Assembly: GCA_030374735.1 (NCBI GenBank)
Contig: JASCIV010000695.1
Location: 1-14,096 of the forward strand
Reading direction: 5' to 3'
Origin: Gracilaria caudata
Taxonomy: Eukaryota > Rhodophyta > Florideophyceae > Gracilariales > Gracilariaceae
DNA: 14,096 nt
Shown: positions 9,093-14,096 of the stretch, piece after piece
How positions within the stretch are numbered: the stretch's first letter is position 1
How the letters are laid out: each line of letters starts with the position of its first letter
Notes under the pieces: generated by a model
Databases searched by the model: none
What the model saw: only the letters and a program-made list of their open reading frames with translations
What the model was told of the DNA's origin: nothing
Translations under genes and position numbers: made by a program

Positions 9093-9603
9093 GTTCGATG
9101 ATTGTTCAAACAAGCTTTCAACGGTAATCACTCTCGGGTGGAAGCAAAAAGTTTCCGAATGGGCCCGTCAGACCGTCGTATCCGCAAGGGAAGCAAAAGT
9201 GTTGGTTTTATAGAAGAATCATGTCATCTCAACGTTTCGTATGAAGAAACCACCAGTTAATCTCTATCATACGATAGATCTGGTTGAGCTTCTAGCGGCC
9301 AAAAACCCCACCGCTTCCATGTTGATGAAGAACGGCTTTCGTTACGTGTCTGCGTGAACTCACCTAAGCCACAATCGTAAGGCCCAAACGTTATCCTTTT
9401 TAAAGCACGATGTTACGACAGACGTGTTCGCTTTCATCAGTCTAGGTCTTCCGCGCCAGATCACGAGCACCGTTGCGCACACTGCGCACCAGCGCCGTGA
9501 AAAGCACGCGCCCCAAAATTTAGGGCCTAAAATAACTGCCACATGACGCTTACACGTTGCGCTGTTTGGCTGCCATCTGGCGGAACAAGTGCGGACAACA
9601 ATG

Positions 9604-9623
9604 CACGCCTCACGAGAGGCGTG
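9604..9623. repeat. GC-rich hairpin upstream of the plus-strand gene
   Basis: CACGCCTC and GAGGCGTG form a perfect 8-bp stem around the loop ACGA. It lies about 135 bp upstream of the chosen ATG at 9757, so it is probably in the promoter or 5' leader. As a palindrome it could be a protein-binding site or an RNA stem-loop. Confidence 0.45.
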
Positions 9624-9756
9624 AGATCTAGGATACTCAGCACCATTGACATTGGGTAGCCGCGACATCCCGCGGGCGTGCTGTTGCTACCTGGGGCGTC
9701 CCCGTGGCACTTGTCTTCTTGATCCGGTCGTATCGGAGATTTCGGCGTCTTCATCC

Positions 9757-10443
9757 ATGTCTTCGTGTTGTACCTTCTTCCACGTTTTCAGGACGTCGCG
9801 TCGTTACTCGTTTCGAAGTCGCATTCCAAGCGCAGACATGACTCTTCCTCCGCCCTCCTTCGTCCAAAGCAGTGCACTTTCGCCGTTTCAGACGAGACAC
9901 GCAAGGTTGGTTGCACCCGAAAAACAACGGACCGCGTTTCATAGCGTCCCAAAAGCGCCGCGACGACGTCCCCAAATGCAAATCCCTCCGCCCAGTTACG
10001 AGCACCCGCCTCTTACGCCAGAAGAAAAGGGTCCACCCGGCTACAAATGGAACCCAGATTTTCCCGGAACTCTGAAGCCGGGCCTGGAACCAGACAACTA
10101 CCCTCTAGAAGACGTTTTGAACTCTGGCGTGTACGAGCGCATGGAGTACACCGAAATGGACATTGACGAGAGAGATCCGCGAATTTTCGAGCCGGAGGAA
10201 GACCTTCTGGAATGGCTTGCAAAACAAGGACGACTGATTCCGCGCGGCGCCTCGGACGACGAGTTTGAAACCGAGGCGGAACGGCAAATAAGCGGCATTA
10301 CTGAAGAAGACTTGGATTTTGGAGATGATGATAGCAGAATGATTGCGTATTATTCGCGTCAGGGAGAAGGAACTGGCGCCGGAGCTGGACAAGACTTTGG
10401 AGGATTTTCGGAACCTGCAGGAGATACCGGGTTTGATATTTGA
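9757..10443 (+). CDS. Unrecognised acidic protein with transit-like N-terminus (candidate plastid protein)
   Basis: The ORF is 228 residues from the ATG at 9757 to the TGA at 10441-10443. The N-terminal 75 residues or so are Ser/Arg-rich with very few acidic residues, as expected for an organelle transit peptide. The rest is different: a Pro/Gly-rich core at about 87-110 with PPGYKWNPDFPGTLKPG, then an acidic segment (MDIDERDP, EPEEDLLEWL) to about 165, a very acidic tail, and a Gly-rich C-terminus ending in GFDI. The core has the character of a conserved globular domain, but I do not recognise the family. The frame is open upstream to a TTG at 9646, which is less likely to be used. The ATG at 9838 would give 201 residues and still leave a transit-like start. 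It is convergent with the gene at 10533-10943. Confidence 0.7.
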   Translation: MSSCCTFFHVFRTSRRYSFRSRIPSADMTLPPPSFVQSSALSPFQTRHARLVAPEKQRTAFHSVPKAPRRRPQMQIPPPSYEHPPLTPEEKGPPGYKWNPDFPGTLKPGLEPDNYPLEDVLNSGVYERMEYTEMDIDERDPRIFEPEEDLLEWLAKQGRLIPRGASDDEFETEAERQISGITEEDLDFGDDDSRMIAYYSRQGEGTGAGAGQDFGGFSEPAGDTGFDI

Positions 10444-10504
10444 GCAGTTTGTGCGCAACGTATGTAGCGTTTTACTGGATGGTCAATTTGTAACGCCACC
10501 CATT

Positions 10505-10510
10505 AATAAA
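10505..10510 (+). terminator. Poly(A) signal AATAAA
   Basis: A canonical AATAAA lies 61 bp after the stop of the 9757-10443 gene and before the stop of the convergent gene. Position and orientation suit 3'-end formation for the plus-strand gene. No AATAAA is seen just downstream of the minus-strand gene, so the two transcripts may overlap at their 3' ends. Confidence 0.55.
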
Positions 10511-10532
10511 GGGTATGAGCACGCATGAATCA

Positions 10533-10943
10533 CTAATTGGACTTAGAGAACTTGGCCTTGATTCGAGCATCTTCTTCAGCTTCCCTCTTGAGCATAGCTT
10601 CATAATCTTCCTTTTCCTCCTTTTCCAATTCCCGTTCCTCAATTTTATAGGCGGGTTCAGCCTCCTTTTTACGAATACGAGTGATATTCTTCTCAGCTGG
10701 ATCGGGGCCCACCTCTGTAACTTCCTCTTCATAGTCGAGTTCCTTGATGTCTTCCTTGAGTTCCTTGATATCAATATCACTCGCGATAGCCGCGGTGGCA
10801 ACCCCCACAACAGAAAACGCCGCCAGCTGTAAAACCGAGCGTCGTGATAGAGGCGCCTGTACCATGGTCACTGGCGCTGATGAGACTGATGGGCGACTGC
10901 GAGGGTTGCAAAGACATGCCGGTAATGCTGGTACAAACGCCAT
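10533..10943 (-). CDS. Small charged protein with bipartite plastid/Tat thylakoid-lumen targeting signal
   Basis: The ORF is 136 residues from ATG at 10943 to TAG at 10533. Residues 1-30 (MAFVPALPAC onwards) are a Ser/Pro-rich stretch with no acidic residues and Phe at position 3, typical of red-algal or glaucophyte plastid transit peptides. Residues 33-54 are a second signal: SRRSVLQLAAFSVVGVATA with twin Arg at 34-35, a hydrophobic core, and AIA before Ser55, matching Tat/lumen cleavage. The predicted mature part is only 82 residues, almost all Glu, Lys, Asp, Arg and Ala, with a probable helical or coiled-coil stretch (about 95-131) and no Cys. If uncleaved, the hydrophobic segment would be a single membrane anchor. 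It does not match a photosystem extrinsic subunit that I recognise. A thylakoid role follows from targeting only. Confidence 0.8.
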   Translation of the reverse strand: MAFVPALPACLCNPRSRPSVSSAPVTMVQAPLSRRSVLQLAAFSVVGVATAAIASDIDIKELKEDIKELDYEEEVTEVGPDPAEKNITRIRKKEAEPAYKIEERELEKEEKEDYEAMLKREAEEDARIKAKFSKSN

Positions 10944-11263
10944 TGCTGCGAATATGTTCTGCGAGCTTGGTTTTCAGAAGTCGAACGACGGAAATAGGCG
11001 AGCGAGTAGACCGGCAGCGCCAGCGTGAACGAGGTTTAAATCGAAGGATTGCACTGCATATCTGCGGTGGTCTCAGCGAGATGCTAATACAAACTTTGTG
11101 GTTGCGCTCTGCCGACACCTATTAGATGATTCCCAAAAATAATCTCAAATGAATCTCGAGCTCCTTGGCTTGTGGGATCCATTCAAACCTTTAAAAACCT
11201 AGAGGCAAAATATATTATGAATTCAAAAAATGATGATGACTGGGCAGTGCCGGAAGGTATCCT

Positions 11264-11295
11264 TATATCCTTCCCTTTTCGCAAGGGAAGATATA
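11264..11295. repeat. Imperfect hairpin
   Basis: TATATCCTTCCCTT (11264-11277) pairs with AAGGGAAGATATA (11283-11295) with a one-base bulge and a 5-nt loop. It is isolated, and I see no target duplication around it. Confidence 0.45.
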
Positions 11296-11983
11296 TCATG
11301 ATCTTTATGTTTCTACACAATTGCGGGGTTCAGCGGCACCATTCTAGAGCATTGCTGCAGACAAACCACAAAGTATTTGGCTTGTTGAATTTTAATTCAA
11401 GAGCACAGTTTGCACACTTGATCTTCAGCAAAAAAAAAAAGAAAAGATGAAGCAGTCGGCTACAGCAGTTATTGTCTGCGGGTTGCGTTCTAAATTCGCG
11501 TATCAGTCAAAGCTTGTGATGAATCTTTCCCTGATGTAATTGTGTTCAAAACGCCCCCTCCAAAAGGTTGTGTGCTTTGCTCTCGGAAATTACGAGTCGT
11601 AAAGCGCCAGGTGTAGATTGCAACTACCCTTGTAGTTCTTGGAACCTGGTCAGATATTTTCTCATAGAGAGTTACTCTTTTGTGGCCAGACAAAACGAAC
11701 GAAGGCCAGTATGGGACCCTCTGGTCTTTCATCACTTGGAAGAGGTGTGGAAAGATTCCCCCAAATTCGCAAACCAAATAACCCATGTGTGCTCATCCTG
11801 TCCGTAACAACGGCCAGAGGGCAGTAATTTCGTCTTCTATTCCAAGACACTCTTGATTTTTATTTATCTACCGATAGTGCATATTGTTGACCCCCCTCTT
11901 CTGTTAAAAGTGAAGCAATTGGACAATCTATTAATATCGACAGTGTTCCCCTCGTTTTTCCTGGTCTCACCAGGGGGATTTGC

Positions 11984-11999
11984 TTTTTTTTTTTTTTTT
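11984..11999. repeat. Poly-T tract (16 T)
   Basis: A homopolymer run of 16 T sits in intergenic DNA. It could be slippage-prone low-complexity sequence or the reverse complement of a retroposed poly(A) tail. No flanking element is recognised. Confidence 0.6.
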
Positions 12000-12278
12000 A
12001 CGACCTCCATATTCGGAGGCCTCAGGGTTAGCAAGCTACCTGTTGTTCTTCCACTTTAATTCTTCCCTACGCTGGCCTTGAATAAAGCACTCTCTTTTCC
12101 AATACATGAAAACCCCGTTCCAAACTGTGTTTTTTAGATGGACGTATTTATGGACCAAAACCAAACAAATCCTCATTCACAGTTATCTCTTGATTGGAAA
12201 GAGAAATGTTAGTGTATTGCACATCTTGAATTTGAACGGGACGCAATTGGTTTTTTGTTTCACCATTCTCGCTGTTCA

Positions 12279-12286
12279 TTCAATGT
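12279..12286. repeat. Left target-site duplication of outer element (TTCAATGT)
   Basis: This is identical to 13696-13703 and directly abuts the terminal CAGG. Confidence 0.8.
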
Positions 12287-12351
12287 CAGGGCCGTATCCA
12301 TGACTGACTGACTTCGGCAAGAAAAGTTCATGACTTTGACTGGCTTACTAC

Positions 12352-12424
12352 TGCTCTAGTGGAGGTAGTCAAAAAAAAAGTAGTCAAAGTAGTCATGAGT
12401 ATCTACTACAGTAGCCTCTAGAGC
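12352..12424. repeat. Left GTAGTCA array with flanking inverted repeat
   Basis: GTAGTCA occurs at 12365, 12380 and 12389, within an imperfect inverted repeat: GCTCTAGTGG at the left and CCTCTAGAGC at the right (12415-12424). It lies in the subterminal region of the outer element, where hAT transposases often bind short repeats. The role is inferred from position. Confidence 0.5.
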
Positions 12425-12756
12425 CACTGGAAGGAAAATATATGCCGTATGATGATCCATTAACTCCTAAACAGCTTTCTGTGCCAAACGGCGGGCGTTC
12501 TCCTTGATTACAAATCTATTCCACGTAGTGCTAATGTGCGTGATGCTTTTTATATGAGTCTTTAGCATGTCATAATGAAGACTTGAAAACCGTTTCAACT
12601 TATTCTACGCAGTAGTGTACTCAACTTTGCAGGACAGGGGGAGGACAGAGCTGAAAACAGCTTTAACCTGGCTTTAACTTATGGAAGTGGGCCAATGACC
12701 GTAATGGACGAGTGAATCCTGTTCCTTTCAAACATATTGCTGGAGCAGCACTGTAT

Positions 12757-12764
12757 GCTCAGGC
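12757..12764. repeat. Left target-site duplication of nested element (GCTCAGGC)
   Basis: This is identical to 13296-13303. Removing the element and one copy rejoins the transposase frame. Confidence 0.85.
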
Positions 12765-12782
12765 CAGGGGTTGGTTGCAATC

Positions 12783-12904
12783 GATTGCAATCAAGGATTG
12801 CAATCAGAGATTGCTTTTTTGGCCTTGGATTGCAATCGGATTGCTATTGAACGACAAGATTGCAATCTGATTGCCTTTCTACAACTGGATTGCAATCCGA
12901 TTGC
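12783..12904. repeat. Left subterminal array of GATTGCAATC palindromes
   Basis: Perfect GATTGCAATC palindromes start at 12783, 12796, 12828, 12858 and 12888; the last four are spaced 32, 30 and 30 bp. Several are followed by a half-site, giving the composite GATTGCAATCNGATTGC. Such phased arrays near element ends are candidate transposase-binding sites. Confidence 0.8.
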
Positions 12905-13165
12905 GATAAACCTACCAAAATAGTGTGTCAAATGGCGTTACGCCACAGAAAACGTTGGTTTTATTGCGTTCCTTAAACGTAACTGTGTGGATACATTATC
13001 CTTAAACTAGATCTAACTGTTAGAGGGCTCTGCAAATGAGCCGCTGAATACTTGAACAGCGTGCAATAATACATCTTCTCCACATACAAGCCCTAGTTAC
13101 TCAAAAACTAAAGCTCAGAAAGGTGAGCAAGGATATTTGGAAATCCGATCGCAAAATGGGACTTG

Positions 13166-13282
13166 AATTGCAATCAGATTGGAAGAGGGACTCTGGATTG
13201 CAATCGGGATTTCTATGAAGCTGCAGTATTGCAATCGCGATTGGGGCCGAGTGTGCGGATTGCAATCGACCCCAATCGGATT
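13166..13282. repeat. Right subterminal array of GATTGCAATC palindromes
   Basis: Copies start at 13166 (one mismatch), 13196 (exact), 13227 (one mismatch) and 13258 (exact), spaced 30, 31 and 31 bp. The trailing half-site points the same way as in the left array, so the composite motif is in direct rather than inverted orientation between the two ends. Confidence 0.75.
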
Positions 13283-13295
13283 GAACCAACCCCTG

Positions 13296-13303
13296 GCTCA
13301 GGC
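13296..13303. repeat. Right target-site duplication of nested element (GCTCAGGC)
   Basis: This is the direct copy of 12757-12764, immediately after the right terminal repeat. Confidence 0.85.
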
Positions 13304-13447
13304 ATTTTTCGCGTCAGCCGAACGGCTCTTTCGTATCTTAGGGCGCATCGTAGGAAATTAAGAGGCAGTCTCGTTTACCAAGAACAGGTAAAATGGCCGA
13401 GATAAAACGGTCATTTTTTCCTTCGGAGATAAAAACTACCTCTCAAA

Positions 13448-13490
13448 TGCAGAACACAATTCTGCATCGGATGCAGAATTGTGTTCCGCA
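13448..13490. repeat. Long near-perfect hairpin
   Basis: GAACACAATTCTGCAT (13452-13467) and its exact complement (13471-13486) are separated by only CGG. After one mismatch, three more pairs extend the stem to about 20 bp. Each arm also contains smaller ATGCAGAA/TTCTGCAT inverted repeats. It lies in the outer hAT relic, 3' of the transposase remnant. It may be a foldback mini-element or part of the original element. Confidence 0.75.
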
Positions 13491-13597
13491 AAGCATCTGC
13501 GTTGCGCAAAACAATGGTTAAAGTAGCACAAAATATGTTAGAAAGCTCTACATGGTAGAAATAGTAAACTATCGTCCACAGTGCCTTTGATAGTCTA

Positions 13598-13681
13598 TGA
13601 CTACTTTACTGACTACTTTATGGATGACTATCGTGAAATAGCCTGACTATTTGACTTCGAACCGTGAGAAAAAAGTAGTCA
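13598..13681. repeat. Right TGACTA array of outer element
   Basis: TGACTA occurs at 13598, 13610, 13625 and 13644, mostly as TGACTAC or TGACTAT followed by T-rich sequence. One GTAGTCA in the opposite orientation (13675-13681) adjoins the terminal repeat. The four TGACTA copies are inverted relative to the array at 12352-12424, as expected for subterminal repeats of one element. Confidence 0.5.
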
Positions 13682-13695
13682 GAAATACGCTCCTG

Positions 13696-13703
13696 TTCAA
13701 TGT
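13696..13703. repeat. Right target-site duplication of outer element (TTCAATGT)
   Basis: This is the direct copy of 12279-12286 and directly follows the terminal CCTG. Confidence 0.8.
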
Positions 13704-14096
13704 CCTGGAGGAAGAAGTTAACCACGAAAGTTTGGAATTGGTTTTGGGAAAGGTTTCCCGAAACCGGACAACTCTCAGTTGGTGTTTCTGCAACACAATA
13801 CAAATGCAGAGCGGACAGTAAAACATTTTGGGAGTAACTTTAGATTTTGTCAGTGCTAAGTGCTCTTCTGGGATTACGAGGGTGCAATGAGCTCTGAATG
13901 AGTACCAGTCATGGGCTTACTTATTTTGACATAGATACGGTTAGTGAGAGAGCGTTTTTTCGACAAAGACGCGCCGCAGTAAGTCGTAATTAGGCTTACG
14001 TCCTCATGGATGGAGAGGAAGAATATTAATTGTCACAGATTCCCAGAGTATGATGCAGAGCCTCGAGGGGTCAGTCCGCGAACAGTCCCACACTGT
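13704..14096. other. Right-edge intergenic sequence
   Basis: After the outer element's target duplication there is no ORF of note, RNA gene or repeat that I can support. A weak CATAGATACGG resembles part of the outer element's left end but lacks the terminal CAGG and is probably chance. Confidence 0.4.

Larger units (their letters stand above)
8166..9756. other. Divergent intergenic region
   Basis: This is the interval between the start of the giant minus-strand gene and the divergent plus-strand gene. I see no convincing coding sequence, tRNA or transposon end. The short ORFs here have no recognisable composition and overlap each other. In-frame continuation of the giant ORF reaches 8387, where a TGA stops it. 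The region should hold both promoters and 5' leaders. Confidence 0.55.
10944..12278. other. Intergenic region without intact gene
   Basis: The first part should contain the promoter and leader of the 10533-10943 gene. The rest holds a small hairpin (11264-11295), an A tract (11430-11440, within a purine run) and a 16-T tract (11984-11999). Short ORFs exist, such as plus-strand 11568-11807, but none has convincing start, length and composition together. Confidence 0.5.
12765..13295. mobile_element. Nested 531-bp non-autonomous hAT-type element (MITE)
   Basis: The ends are inverted: CAGGGGTTGGTT at 12765-12776 and its exact complement at 13284-13295, with weaker similarity continuing inward. 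They are bracketed by perfect 8-bp direct repeats GCTCAGGC (12757-12764 and 13296-13303). The terminal CAGGGG motif with an 8-bp duplication is typical of hAT. The middle (about 12905-13160) has no meaningful ORF, so mobility would depend on a transposase elsewhere. It lies inside the older hAT relic and is therefore younger. Confidence 0.85.
12667..13405 (+). pseudogene. hAT transposase C-terminal (dimerisation) domain remnant, split by a transposon
   Basis: After a TAA at 12664-12666 the frame reads LWKWANDRNG then PFKHIAGAALYAQ up to the insertion point at 12757-12764. Past the inserted element, from 13296, the same frame continues AQAFFASAERLF then RILGRIVG to a TAA at 13359-13361. A Trp-rich segment, then a helix, then ASAERLF and G-R-I-V is the pattern of the hAT C-terminal domain (compare the S-E-R-x-F-S core of active transposases). 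Past about 13355 the similarity shifts to another frame (RKLRGSLVYQEQ), ending at 13405. The piece is therefore broken by an upstream stop, a 531-bp insertion and a frameshift. Nothing of the catalytic core is seen. Confidence 0.72.
12287..13695 (+). mobile_element. Outer hAT-type element relic (1,409 bp including a nested insertion)
   Basis: The left end begins CAGGGCCGTATCCATGACT. The right end, read inward on the other strand, begins CAGGAGCGTATTTCTGACT: 14 of 19 positions match. Perfect 8-bp direct repeats TTCAATGT abut both ends (12279-12286 and 13696-13703). The 8-bp duplication and CAGG-type ends are hallmarks of the hAT superfamily. Inside are TGACTAC/GTAGTCA heptamers near both ends and a decayed transposase C-terminal fragment on the plus strand. 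Without the nested 531-bp element and one copy of its 8-bp duplication it would be 870 bp, far too short for a full transposase, so it is an internally deleted, inactive copy. Confidence 0.8.

Noticed and set aside
9360..9668. 102-codon minus-strand ORF in the divergent spacer
   Set aside because: It is Cys/Arg/Trp-rich with no domain or targeting signal, and its composition looks random.
10105..10458. Minus-strand ORF opposite the acidic plastid-type gene
   Set aside because: It is a shadow of 9757-10443, which has the coherent transit-plus-core structure.
10744..11125. Plus-strand ORFs opposite the Tat-signal gene
   Set aside because: They are shadows; the minus-strand gene has a convincing bipartite signal.
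11172..11450. 92-codon plus-strand ORF
   Set aside because: It starts at GTG and ends in an A-rich tract giving Lys repeats, with no recognised domain.
12783..12904. Short repeats at about 31-bp spacing resembling a mini CRISPR
   Set aside because: The 10-bp palindromes sit inside an element with terminal repeats and an 8-bp target duplication.
13163..13405. Plus-strand ORFs 13163-13405 and 13179-13361 as independent genes
   Set aside because: Both start inside the nested element's palindrome array; only the ends beyond 13296 are meaningful, as transposase remnant.
13925..13945. CATAGATACGG as a right terminal repeat of the outer element
   Set aside because: It has no CCTG end and no matching target duplication; the TTCAATGT pair defines a better boundary at 13695.

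Overview
The window looks like nuclear DNA of a photosynthetic eukaryote, most probably a red alga. The main clue is the small minus-strand gene at 10533-10943. Its N-terminus starts MAFVP, as many red-algal and glaucophyte plastid transit peptides do, and is followed by a twin-arginine thylakoid-lumen signal. Other clues are intron-free genes, a canonical AATAAA poly(A) signal, long empty intergenic DNA and nested hAT-type transposon remnants. The species is not identified.

Positions 1-8165 (minus strand) hold one giant, partial gene. A single reading frame stays open for 2,721 codons from an ATG at 8165 and runs off the left edge of the window. It begins with a clear secretory signal peptide, then a Ser/Pro-rich region, then a very long tandem array. 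The array unit is 72 bp (24 residues) and is itself built from four 18-bp (six-residue) sub-units. The centre of the array (about 2040-5340) is nearly homogeneous and the flanks are diverged. Long plus-strand ORFs over the same DNA are antisense shadows. The product should be an extracellular, very Ser-rich repeat protein; its function is unknown.

Positions 8166-9756 are a non-coding interval between this gene and a divergent plus-strand gene (9757-10443). That gene encodes an acidic protein with a basic, Ser-rich, transit-like N-terminus. It lies tail-to-tail, 89 bp apart, with the minus-strand gene for a small, highly charged protein with a Tat-type signal (10533-10943). Both are candidate plastid proteins.

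Positions 10944-14096 have no intact gene. They hold a nested pair of hAT-type elements. The outer one (12287-13695) has an 8-bp target duplication TTCAATGT and a decayed piece of hAT transposase C-terminal domain. A younger 531-bp non-autonomous element (12765-13295, target duplication GCTCAGGC) has inserted exactly within that coding remnant. The inner element carries GATTGCAATC palindromes spaced about every 31 bp near both ends.
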